Below, piece after piece: positions 11,701 to 28,664 of a DNA stretch of 64,000 nt (the stretch's first letter is position 1; each line of letters starts with the position of its first letter). Source of the stretch: Isoetes taiwanensis (lineage: Eukaryota > Streptophyta > Lycopodiopsida > Isoetales > Isoetaceae); the NCBI GenBank assembly GCA_021234155.1, contig JAJEKV010000251.1:62001-126000 (forward strand), written 5' to 3'. The notes under the pieces are model-generated. The model worked only from the letters and a program-made list of their open reading frames with translations, searched no databases and was not told the origin of the DNA. The translations under genes were made by a program, and so were the position numbers.

Positions 11701-13590
11701 GGGAGATGGACCTCGAGAAAGGTTGACGAGGCGACCTTTCCTATCAGTGCTCCTGCGGGAGGGCAAATGCCAATTCCCCCCCTCCGGGAGCTCAATTTTC
11801 CAATCCGTCCGTTGAAGCCATCACTCAAGTAACTGCCGAGCGGGGCTCAAAAAAAATCCAAGATCCGTCCAGGAGAACTTATCAAACCACGAAGCGTCTT
11901 GCGTGTTGACCGCATAGAAAACCAAGTATTTTGTCTTTCGGGCCATACAAAGGCTCTGGAATGGAGATTCGACTTCGCCCATCGTCCAGAATGGCGAAAT
12001 TACCCTAGGGACCAAGTTACATGGTCATTTTTGGCAGCGAAAGAAATCTGAACCCTCTACATGGTATTCTCTGACCACCTCCTAGGCCAATTGACTCTGA
12101 GCGTGTTGGACATGAGCTACTTTGGTGCTTCTTGGAGAAGAGTGGTCTTACGCCCCGCGAAACTTGATCCCGAGGTAAAAGTCGACATTTTGAGTTCATT
12201 GGCGGTCGAGTTCCACCGATTTTGGAGTGGGAGAGTTGCCCGTCCGTGGGCGGGGGCCGAGAGAAGGACCTTTGGGGCGAACTGCTTCCGGAAGGTTTTA
12301 AGGGTCCATCTTCTGGCATCAACACCCTCCCTCTACATTGATGACATTGTGCAAGATCACGGTGAATCGACTAGGATACGCCTCCGAAATGTAAACCACG
12401 TGTGTTGCTAGGTTATTGAAAGGTTTGTGTTATGGAGGTGGGAGTTTTAGTCGGTTGCACTTGGGACATGGTCGAGAAGGCTGCGGTTGAAAATGTGAAG
12501 CAATAGGGCGGGGAATGGGATTTGGATTTATCTTCCTCGGTGTGGCAATTAGAAGTCAAGAGCACCTTTTGCGGTAGCAAAATTGTTTGGGATCATTAGG
12601 GATGGCCAATAGATCCAAAACTCTGTTATTTCGGTTGCCATGGCTCCGCATGTGTGTTTAGCAAAGGTGCACCTAGCTATCCAAGAAAACAGCCACATTT
12701 TGGCCTCCGAAACGTAAACCCTACAATAACCTAGCAACACACAGGGTTTACGTTTCGAAGGCCAAAACGTAGTCGTTTTCTTGGATAGCTAGGTACACCT
12801 TTGCTAAACACACATGAGCCAACCACAATCGAAATAGCGAGTTTGGATCTATTGGCCATCCCAAATGATCCCAAACAAATTTGCTACTGCAAAAGGCGCT
12901 CTTGACTTCTAATTGCCACACTGGGAGGAGGATAACTCCAAACCCCATTCCATCAGTTCCTATTGCTTCATGTTTTCAATTGCAGCTTCTCAACCATGTT
13001 CCAAGTGCAACCGACTAAAACTCGACCCCCATAACGTAAACTCTTTAATAACCTAGCAACACATGTGGTTTACGCTTTGAGGCTATATCCTAGTCGATTC
13101 GACCAAAATCTTGCACAATGTCATCACGTGAGAGGGAGGGTGTTGACGCTTTAAGATGGACCTTTAAACCTTCCCGAGGGCTTTTGCCCCAAAGGTCCTC
13201 TCCCAAAGAACCCGGCCACGGACGAGCAATTTTCCCACTCCGAATCGTGGAACCTGACCGCCAATGGATTCAAAACGCTGGACATTACCCCGAGACCAAG
13301 TTTCAGGGCGTAAGACTACTCCTTTTCCAAGAAGCACCAAAGTAGCTCATGTCCAACATATGTTCAGAGTCAATTGGTCTAAGAGGTAATGCGTAATATT
13401 GCCATGTAGAGGGTCGTTGTTTTTTCGCTGCAAAAATCACCGTAATTTGGTCTCTAGGGTAATTTTGCCGCTCGGGATGGCATGGCGAAGTCGAATCTCC
13501 ATCTCGAGCTTTTGCCCGCCCAACAACAAACGCCTCTACCAAAAATTCCAAAGGTTATCATATTTCTTGCATGAAGTCCTATCATCATGC
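11540..13590. repeat. Foldback palindrome, ~2 kb
   Basis: The two halves are inverted copies about a centre near 12735. The innermost pairing is GGCCTCCGAAACGTAAACCC (from 12703) with its complement ending near 12763, around a ~20-nt loop. Pairing continues outward: 12640-12700 with 12765-12825, 12300-12420 with 13060-13150, and 12000-12160 with 13320-13420. The outermost arms are 11545-11575 with 13535-13570. The left arm contains ~330 bp (about 11600-11950) absent from the right. Arms have diverged by substitutions and small indels. It resembles a Foldback/MITE-type element or an inverted duplication. No transposase frame is evident. Confidence 0.85.
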
Positions 13591-13966
13591 CCACATGGCA
13601 TGTTTGAGCCACCTTGGCATTTTTGAGCCACCTTGGCATGTTGGGCTTAGGTGGCATGTTGGAACCTCCTTGGCATGTTTGAGCCTAGGTGGCATGTTCG
13701 TGCCTAGATGGCATCACCTTGGCATGTTGGAGCCTAGGTGGCATCACATGCCAAGGTGGCTCAAACATGCCACGTGGGCTACAACATGCCACCTAGGCTC
13801 CAATAACATGCCAAGGTGGCTCCAACATGCCACCTAGGCTCAAAGATGCCAAGGTGGCTCAAACATGCCACCTAGGCCCCAACATGCCAAGGTGGCTCAA
13901 ACATGCCACGTGGGCTCCAACATGCCACCTAGGCTCCAACATGCCACCTAGGCTCAAACATGGCAT
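13590..13966. repeat. Satellite island with an orientation switch
   Basis: About 13590-13745 holds 19-bp satellite units in reverse orientation (TTGGAGCCTAGGTGGCATG). From about 13748 the units run forward again. The switch point is GGTGGCATCACATGCC. The reversed part belongs to the right arm of the foldback structure and mirrors the main array. Confidence 0.9.
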
Positions 13967-14290
13967 GGTGACATGGCATGCCAAGTAAACAAGGCTAAGT
14001 TTTGACTAGGCTAAAAATGAAAAGATGTCCATCTTTGGTCTTTTCATTGGGTAATGTTGGCAAATTTTGGGTGACATGGCTAGATGATGGTGACCTGGAC
14101 ATGATGACTTGGACTTTATGCAAGAAATATGATATCCTTTGGAATTTTTAGTAGAGGAGTTTGGCAAGGAATGGAATGGAGGGATCTTGCGCTGACACCC
14201 TTCCCCAAATCGAACTAGGCCAGGACTTTGTGCGGCTTCCTCACCAGAGGGGAGAGACTAGACCCAAGAGGCTAGACCCAGCAGCTGTTG
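13967..14290 (+). repeat. Satellite tail, copy 2
   Basis: Direct repeat of 11390-11700, including GTCCATCTTTGGTCTTTTCA and GCTGACACCCTTCCCCAAAT. The following 14290-14530 is unique sequence in which I see nothing recognisable. Confidence 0.85.
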
Positions 14291-14533
14291 GCGTGGAATA
14301 TTCGCTCCAATCCGGTGATCTTCACCTATTTTGATGTAGAATCTTGATGATTTATTCGAAAGGGCAAAACTTTGAGCAGTTTGCAGCAGGCTTAAGGGCA
14401 ATATTTTGAAGCAAAGGTCTTAGGCGATTTCTTTCAAGCGGGGCTTTTGAACAGTTTTGAAAAGGGCTTTTAGTTCTTCTGAATAAGGCTCCAAAATCTA
14501 TTTCTTCCAAACAATTGAATCTTAGCAGTTGCT

Positions 14534-14640
14534 GGGCTCCAACATGCCACCTAGGCTCCAACATGCCAAGGTGGCTCAGGCATGCCACCTAAGCTCAAGC
14601 ATGCCATCTAGGCACTCAAGTGGTGACATGGCATGCGGGG
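14534..14640 (+). repeat. Third satellite island
   Basis: Five satellite units (CTCCAACATGCCACCTAGG type) followed by the start of the same tail (GTGACATGGCATGC), which is then cut short. 14641-14726 is a unique spacer. Confidence 0.9.
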
Positions 14641-14721
14641 TAAGCCATCATCTCCTTTGTTGGTGTCGGGTTCACCGACCATCCGATCTAGAGCTCCATT
14701 GAAGACACATACTATAGTTTT

Positions 14722-17876
<3,155 letters not shown>

Positions 17877-17963
17877 CCTACCTCCTACCGGAAGGCAGAT
17901 AAGGTCCCAAATGTTAGCAAAAAGGATTGGAGGATCCCTTTGCTAGCAAAGGGACCCTCCTGC
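17877..17963 (-). other. 3' hairpin pair of element A
   Basis: Next to the terminal TA tract are two potential hairpins. On the plus strand the larger is GGAGGATCCCTTTG, loop CTAG, CAAAGGGACCCTCC (17929-17960), 14 base pairs with one mismatch. The smaller is CCTACCGGAAGGCAG near 17884-17898. Element B has the same pair at 28572-28647 with different bases but kept pairing, so a structured RNA at the element's 3' end is likely. Confidence 0.6.
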
Positions 17964-19890
17964 CGACTGAGAGTAAAAAAAAAAAATTCCAAGGGGTATT
18001 AGTAAAGACCAAGAATTGGTTGGGGTTACAAAGAGTAGTGTCGAATAATGCTTATAAATCATAGAATACCATGAAATAGCTAAGGAGGAACACACTATTA
18101 TACCCAAATAATCTGGATTCAAATTAATTAAGGATATAAACCAATTTTATTCTGGTTCCGAGATAGATAACCTTAGAGCTCTTATGCCAAGCATGTAATA
18201 GCTGCTATCCTAGGCATGTAATAATTAGAGCTGTCAAATAGGCCTTACACTAGCAATAATTGAGTAGATATATCATAATTACGTTAAATCCCAATAAATC
18301 TTCATTTTATAAGCTATTTCCTGGAGGAAGCCGCCAAACATTCAAGTCCATATTTCCTTCCTATTTTTGGCTATGGCGGCGGTGTTTCTAGTAGATGTCA
18401 AGTTAGGTCATTTCTTTGGTGAGCAAAAAAATTCGATACATTCATTTATAACTATTTCCTTTGTGGGTCTTAGTAATCGAGATTTTTCGGGGAAGCCAGG
18501 GAGTATTGCTCATTTCGAGATCGATATATTGTTGGTGTGGGACCAAATCGGAAGGAGTATTCCATATATATAGCCACCGTAGGCGGTCGAACATTCTTCA
18601 GAAGGTGGGGAGTCATTTCGAAGGGAAACTTGACATGGTAGAAGGAATTTTGCACTTTTATGTAGTTTGTCTAACCATGGGACTCGGCTTAAGCGCCCGG
18701 ATCTGCGATGGAAACTATCAGCGTGAAACCTATTGGTAGCGGCAACTTGGAAGTTCGATCCGCACAAACCTACTAAGACTTCGGCGTGGTGTCAAAAAGC
18801 ATGACATGGTGCTCTTGAACCGATCAAGCGTAGCGAACTAGATACATCCGATGATGACACCGGCGAAGATGAACCACCATCTCATAAACCTTTTAGGTGT
18901 CACATTGCGAGAGCCAATATCAACCGAGGCACGGTATATTTATATTTAAATTCCATGCATTGTGTTAAGGTTCTCGGTAGAGATTTTTATTATTATTATT
19001 ATAACTAGGTACTAGAGAATGAAAACAAGCATCGCATGATCCACCAAGGGGATATCTGTTGTGATTCTTGGACCGGGCAAAAAGAAAAGAGTTCCACGGT
19101 GGCCAAAAAGTAGAGAATTTGCCTAGAAGGGGTTGGAGCAGTTTTAAGAAATTGTTTGGTTTAACCCTTGGAGATGTTCTTGAATTTACTTATAATGGAA
19201 ACATACTAGAGTGGGATATGAAGATCACGAAAGGTCTTTTTTGCACTACAGCGTTAGGAAGACCAAGTCTTAGCTTTTTTTGTTTTAAATTGTATACATT
19301 TATAACAAAGCGGGGAGTATGAACATTAGTACCAAAATGTATAGTTTAAGATCTTGTTTATGTGCCAATTTACTATAACCATTGGCAACAATTTTTGTTG
19401 TTTTTTCCAACTGTATTACAGATATGTATTTTGCTTTACTGCAAAACTTTACTTAATCAAATTATCAAGTAATAGCATAAAGTTTGTATCGGATATTGTG
19501 AGAATATAGTGCGAGAAAATGACACTAGGATTTATTTACCTCAAAAAGGTGTTCAAAACTAACCTAAAGCTAGTATTAGATGTCCATAAAATAAAGTGCA
19601 AGCAATATCAAGAGTACTGCTTATTCTTAAAGAAAGGTCAACAGCTAACAATAAAGATGGTGGTTCTCATGCAAGGGAATCCCTTTGCCAAATACATTAC
19701 TTTAACTTGATTTTACTCAATCTCAAATGCCAAAAAAATGATCACTTATTTAAGTGTTAGGAACTCTTCTTTACTCAAAACCTTGAGTACCATGTGCCAA
19801 AAACATACTTAGAAAAACCTTTGCTAATAACTCAATAGATCCCTATGTTTGGGACCACTTTTGTCACCTACATTAGAATATTACGAGGAT
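17964..19890. other. Extra segment between RT relic and 3' hairpins of A, B3-like fragment
   Basis: Element B has no counterpart: its RT stop lies ~20 bp from the hairpins. The segment holds a TATA-like CATATATATAG near 18563 and several short plus-strand frames. One, about 19068-19322, includes GWSSFKKLFGLTLGDVLEF, which resembles the GW-F-----L--GD---F pattern of plant B3 DNA-binding domains. That likeness is short and could be chance. It may be a later insertion or a captured gene fragment; I found no clear terminal repeats. Confidence 0.3.
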
Positions 19891-21957
19891 TTGCCCAATT
19901 GAATAACTTGATACTTTTTTATATCATATTTCAAGCTGGAAAATTCTCCTTTCTCAATACCACGAGAACTTTATGCCATACGTCCTTCTTCTTAAAGCCT
20001 TTATCAATAAAGCAATTAATAAGATTCAATAAGTCATCTGCTGCCCGAAAGGGATTGCTGTGTGCATATAATAATGGTTGGACCTGTGAAATGATCACAT
20101 TACATGCCATAATATAAGGTCTATTCTTTGGCATGTATAAACCTTGAAGCAATAAAAGGTAAGTTATTTCTTTTTTGTCAAACTTTGTATGTATTATACA
20201 TTCCAACATGTGCGGCCACAATATCAATAGTAATGTTTAGGAAGTCCACTTTCTTCCCAAATGATGTGTCAGATTTTGCAATATCTGAGTTTCATCCTTG
20301 ATACCAATGTAATCCATGTTATAAATGCTTATCTTTCTTTGCTTATGTTGCTAAGCCCAAGAAAAGTTCTCGATACTTGGATTATTGATGCTAAGAAGAT
20401 CATCAATATATCTAAAAGTGAACTTGAAAGCATTTTGCTTCCATAAGTCTTCCATCTGCAATTAGTTTTTAAGATAAAATCTAGCTCAAAACAAGCAAGA
20501 TATAGGTTGCACCAACTTTGGGCTTGAAGCAAATCCCATTGGGATGCCTTTAGTTTGCCTATAAATTCCATTATGCATTAAAAGCGGTTATTAAGCGACC
20601 ATTTGTTTATTTGAATAAACAAATTTCTATCCATCATATGCCATATGTTACTTTACGGAGTTTTATTTTTCCACTCAATTTTAATCTTGCCATCATCCAA
20701 AATTTTGTACCACATATCAATTTGCATGATTAACCTTTCTTTTGAAGCTCAAGCCATACATATAACTTTTTCCATTATATTGCAGATTCCATAATCCCCA
20801 CTTTCGGAGGTATGTTTTCATAGCACTTGGTAATATCTGCTACAAAGAGATCATATATTTTGGGAGGAAGATTACATACCACATCATACATAGAATTTAC
20901 TACCCATCTTTGCTTTAATACTATTCTTAGAAAAATATTAGGTACCTTTGCATTTCTCATGGCAAATTGTTGGCCAAATATCCAAAATCAGATTTAACCC
21001 TGCTGCTATAATAGAAGCAATGGTGGAAAAAATAGTATCATGTGCATTGGTAATCCATCTGTATTCAAACTTGTGTGCTTTAAAGATGCCAAGTAGATAA
21101 GGTAGTTCAAGATTGAATATATGTCCTTCACCCAAAATACCAATAATGTCAGATTGAATCTGAGCTATTAAATCATCCTTTAAAGTTGCACATTTGCAAA
21201 AATCATTACTGTTTAGTCTGATTGTTGCCTCATTCCTAATATGCAGTGGGCAGATAAAAACTGGATTATTAGCTGCTTTATCAGCACCAGAGATATACAA
21301 ATTATTCACCAACCAATTCATATTTCTGATAACTGCATCATCAGTACACAAGAATTTTTTCTTTGAGTCACTGTTACTCTCCACAAATCTTTTTGCAAGC
21401 CACCTGATTTCCTTTTTTAACTCAGTTTTACATTGCTCAATGACTTGTTCATTAAATTCACTCAAAGAGAATGCGTGAGCGAGCAAAAATTGCTCTATGG
21501 TACCCTCAACCCGGTCATAAAAGATCAATACTGAATGGATGATCAGGTATATGATTCAATCCAAGTGCAAACCAATTCCTCAACCCCTTGTTGTGTACAA
21601 TATTGATATCAGTCGTGCGAATATGCCCGATTTTGGGATCAACAAATTTTTGTAACCTGGGTATGTTACATATACATGTAGGCTCGATAAGACTGGTAAA
21701 AACTATTTTTGGTTTGTAAAACATATCTTTTAGATTCTTTGGTATATCTCCATCCAAAGGCTGTATTTTTCCCAAATGTCATAACGAGAATTTCCAAAAA
21801 AATCTGCGGAGGGCCAGTCTTGAATGTCTTTGTTATAATAAATTTTATCCACTACCTTTGAGAAATAAGTTAAATGAACATATTTTGTCTTAGTTTTCTC
21901 CTTAATTACTTGTAGCTTGACTCTTCCATCTATTCTGGTGCTCAAAATCCTTCTTTT
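19890..21957 (-). pseudogene. PLE-like reverse transcriptase relic of element A
   Basis: Collinear with element B's RT exon but split into at least six frames. An acceptor-like TTTAAACAG precedes the first matching codons at 21957. Recognisable blocks are YVHLTYFSKVVDKI, the N-terminal GADKAANNPVFICPLHIR (near 21290-21240), GIFKAHKFEYRWITNAHD (near 21090-21040) and FVADITKCYENIPP (motif A, near 20850-20815). The motif B/C region is badly damaged, and KKDVWHKVLVVLRKENFP near 19990-19931 marks the end. It is not functional as written. Confidence 0.75.
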
Positions 21958-22214
21958 CTGTTTAAAACAACAATCCATATTCAGATACTCAAAAAAGATA
22001 TTAAGACAAGATATTCAAAATTGTTTTTCCAATATTGGCAGAAAATTGGGATAAGCCCATACATATTGGCAGAGAATTAGGGATAAACCCATATATACTG
22101 GTAGAATTTTAAGGGATAAAACCCATATAGGTAAGATTTAGGGATAAACCCATATATTTTGACCCTGAGGTCAGATTTACATGCAGTGCATGTTTCATTA
22201 TAAGTGTCATACCT

Positions 22215-23756
22215 GCAAATTAGAATGAAATACTGTGTGAAACAGTAGCTTTGCCCAAAATAGCATGCTCATTTCCTGCAATTTCAGTGTTATTTCGTAC
22301 CAGTTTAGGCGGCCTAAGAATACCTGTAACAGTATTAATATTCTGATTTCTTTTCTTGGAAGGTGCATAACCAAAGCTGCTGTTATCATGTAGATGATCC
22401 ATCAAGAACTTCCTAGACTTGATAGTTTTTTCAATGATGTCCACTGCCCTTGAGTTACCAAACTCCAGTTTGAAATTAGTTTTATCATTTTCAGCAAGCC
22501 TGTGAGTCATTACGAACATGAGATCCGTATTTTGAGGTACCCAATATATGAGAGGACAACCTTCTTAATGGGATCGTGTGACCATCTAGCCATAAAGGCA
22601 AACCTCATCCGAATTTTTACGTTGAGGCCATATTACATCCAAATTATTGGCATGAACCATATCATATGGTCTACCCATATGATATTATCTGAGCATTTTT
22701 CATCGTAACCTGATCACAATTGCATTTTAAAGAAAGGCGTTATGTCCTCCAAATGCGTTTTAAGTAGAAATCAATCCTTGGTTCATTGGTCTTGGCCATA
22801 TGCCTTTGACCAATATACAATTCATTTCCTATTACACATTTCTTCTCCAAACATCTCAATACCAAAAGGTAACTTTAAAGTAATTTTTACGATATGCTTA
22901 GTAAAGGAGATAGCATCCTTCTCGGCCTTAGATACCTCATCGGGGTTTAAAGCGTGCCCGGCATTATTAATGACTCTTTACTAATGGGGGCTATAACTCC
23001 AAGATTTTTGCTGGCCCAAAGCACTTTCTTTGGAATTGATCACCATGAATCTCCACATTCTGCTTTGGACATAATTGGAAAACTTCCTTTGTTAAACAAA
23101 TTGGTTCCTTAAGATTGTATGTTTCTAATTCTTCCATAATATTCTCCTCAGAGCGGAAGAACCATTATCAAGGTTAGAAACCCACAGAATGATCCCCATC
23201 ATTCACATCAGCAATATCAAAGAGGCGAGTTATCTAAGGAAGCTTGGTTTTAATTTGCGGTCCCCTTAGCATTATCCATTTTATTGTTTGGAGTATAAGT
23301 AAACTTAAGTGCATTCTGTTTTTCCAAAGCAGTCAGACCTTTGATAAAGGCTAGAAGATCATGCAAATCCTTACTATCAGCATTCATATGTGCACTTGGA
23401 AGATTCTTGTATGCTTCACTAATCAAGTCATGGCACTTTCCATAATCCACATCTTTAAAACTTGAGACTAGTCCCAGCATGTTGTTAAACCCCAAGAAAA
23501 GAATAGCAGAAATATCACCATCACCAAGTGTGCATTCTTTGCAGATTAAAAGGTTGTGTACCTCAGGTAGCTTGATGCATGCAATCACAGCTTGAACAGC
23601 CTTATTAGGTGCCCTTATGCCTGCTGCTGAATATCCCAGATTTACCAATTCGGGAAGCCATCCAGATCTGCCTTCATTTGAATTATTGACATCATTCTGC
23701 TGATTGCTTGTATGCTGCTTGGAAAGTTCAGTGTCATTTATCCGAGTATTTGCTTC
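22215..23756 (-). pseudogene. ORF1 relic of element A
   Basis: The exon begins after an acceptor-like ...GATATAG at 23757 with GAAGCAAATACT, in the same phase as element B's exon 2. It stays open to about 23250 (GYSAAGIRAPNKAVQAVIAC, LFLGFNNML, ADSKDLHDLLAFIKGLT). Beyond that, matches to B are scattered over frames (FGNSRAVDIIEKTIKS, MDHLHDNSSFGYAPSKKR). It ends near 22215, followed by a spacer with several imperfect GGGATAAACCCATATA repeats (22050-22160) before the RT relic. Confidence 0.65.
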
Positions 23757-23911
23757 CTATATCACAAATAAAACTTAGAATATAGCAGAGAAAGCATCCT
23801 AAAAGATATATAAGACTCAATATATAAGAATGAAAGCATATAACATAAAACATAAGTCCCAATGACCTCTATGATTCACACTAGTAAGACTAGTGATTCA
23901 AAGTGGGGAGA

Positions 23912-27054
<3,143 letters not shown>

Positions 27055-27104
27055 ATCATATATATGTTCTTATGTTTGTCATATATATGTTCTTATGTTT
27101 ATCC

Positions 27105-27620
27105 GACCGGGTCCATTCGAGATCGGCGGCTCCGTGGCTTTGGGGACGATCCCACGGCCCGGATGGCTTGGGAGTTTATATATAATCCGTATAGACCGAT
27201 CCTCACGATCCGGGTTGATGCGATCGACCACCGGTCCGAGATCCTACGGCTCACGTGGCTTTGGGGCATATCGTACGACCCAGATGGCTTGGGAGTTTGT
27301 TTGTAGCTTATATGTAAGCGATCCCTACGGTCGAGTTGATCCGATCGATGCGTCGGTCCGAGATCCTACGGCTCACGTTGCTTTGGGACACATCCTACGG
27401 TGCACATGGCTTTGGGAATTATATGTAATCAATTCTACGGTCCAGGTTGATTCGATCCTGATCGTCGATCCAGGATATTACGGCTCACGTGGCTTGGCAC
27501 ATATTCTACGGTGCACATGACTTTGGGAATTATATGTAATAGATCCTATGGCTCATATTGCGTAAGATCTCGACCCTTGATTAGGTCCAAGATCCTACGG
27601 CCCAAGTTGAATGCTCATGC
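27105..27620 (+). repeat. ~120-bp minisatellite, about four degenerate units
   Basis: Each unit contains GAGATCCTACGGCTCACGTG, then GCTTTGGG, then ATATGTAAT and a GATCGATC-like stretch. Units start near 27118, 27237, 27358 and 27470, and a partial one ends near 27610. CpG and GATC content is far above the surrounding AT-rich sequence. No coding capacity is convincing. Confidence 0.8.
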
Positions 27621-27639
27621 CTTAGGAAAAGGCTTTTAA

Positions 27640-27716
27640 AATTTTTATGTTGTATGGGGGATTCAAACCCTAGCCATTGACCCCCCAACCCCCCATTCTA
27701 ACCACTAGACCAAGCA
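27640..27716 (-). ncRNA. tRNA-related SINE head (pol III A and B boxes)
   Basis: On the minus strand, GCTTGGTCTAGTGGTTAGAA begins at about 27715 and contains TGGTCTAGTGG, matching the A-box consensus TRGYNNARNNG. About 35 bp further is GGTTTGAATCCCC, matching the B-box GGTTCRANNCC with one change. This is the order and spacing of a tRNA-derived pol III promoter. The rest does not fold as a full tRNA, so it is a SINE head or tRNA pseudogene. Confidence 0.55.
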
Positions 27717-27774
27717 TTAATTCTATAAGTAATTTCTGTTTTATACATACTTAAGGGGAATGTTCCCATTAAGA

Positions 27775-28480
27775 TAAAATAGACTATAACATTCTAGCTA
27801 GTTCAAGAAGGTTCTAGGATGTTCTAGAAGGCTCTAGAAAGTTCTAGAATCTTCTAGAAAGTTCTAGAACATAAGAGAATCTAGGGAGGATCTAAGAAAA
27901 TTCTTCCAGAAAGTTCCAAATTGTTCGAATAAGTTTTAAAATGTTCTAGAATATAGGGGAATCTACGGGAATGTAAGGAAATCTAGGGAAATACTTCCAG
28001 AAAGTTCTAGAATATATTGAAAGTCTTAGAATGTTCCAGAAAGTCTTAGAATGTTCTAAAAAATTCTAGAATGTAAAGGAATCCAGAAGAATCTAATAGA
28101 ATATAAGAAAATCTTATAAAATGTAAGAGAATCTAGGAAAATATTTACAAACCTAATCTCTTAAAATCTGGGGGATCTAAAGGAATCTTCATAAAATCTA
28201 AGGGAATCTAAGAAAATGTTGATGAAATCTTAGAGTATCTAAGGGAATCTTTATAGAATCTCTTTGAATCTAAGGGCAAAATGATAAAATCTAAATGAAT
28301 CTAAGAGAATCTAAGGGGATGTTCATAGAATCTTGGAGAATCTAGGGAAATTTAATGGAATCTAGAGGGAATCTTATAAAATTTAGAGAAATGCTCATGA
28401 ATCCTCTAAGAGAACCTTGGTAGAATCTTAGACAATCTATGAATTTAGAGTATTCTCAAGAGATTCTTTTACAAGAACTT
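27775..28480 (+). repeat. TTCTAGAA / GAATCTAAGG-rich degenerate tandem tract
   Basis: From about 27790 to 28080 the sequence is dominated by GTTCTAGAA and its variants at roughly 10-11-bp spacing. From 28080 to 28440 it grades into GAATCTAAGG-like units. TTCnnGAA/GAAnnTTC inverted pentamers also match heat-shock-element geometry. It is probably a decayed short-period satellite; any regulatory role is speculative. Confidence 0.7.
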
Positions 28481-28535
28481 GCACGTAGGAACATGCTAAA
28501 ACTCGAACATGCACCGTAGGACGCATTAAATTTCT

Positions 28536-28537
<2 letters not shown>

Positions 28538-28566
<29 letters not shown>
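28538..28566. repeat. (TA)n at the 3' boundary of element B
   Basis: About 14 TA units directly followed, on the plus strand, by TCTACCTCCTGCCGG, the terminal hairpin of element B. Confidence 0.95.
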
Positions 28567-28568
<2 letters not shown>

Positions 28569-28652
28569 TACCTCCTGCCGGAAGGCAGGAGTGTCCCTAT
28601 TAGTGCAATCATAAGGGCTGGAGGGCCCCTATGAAAGGGACCCCCCTGCCAA
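28567..28652 (-). other. 3' hairpin pair of element B
   Basis: The plus strand gives CTCCTGCC-GGAA-GGCAGGAG (28572-28591), a perfect 8-bp stem, and GGAGGGCCCCT...AGGGACCCCCC (28620-28647). The pair starts about 15 nt after the RT stop codon and ends at the (TA)n. Comparison with A (17884-17960) shows retained stems with changed bases. It is a likely RNA structure recognised by the RT or involved in 3'-end formation. It does not match the hammerhead core. Confidence 0.65.
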
Positions 28653-28664
28653 CTAAAACTTGAG

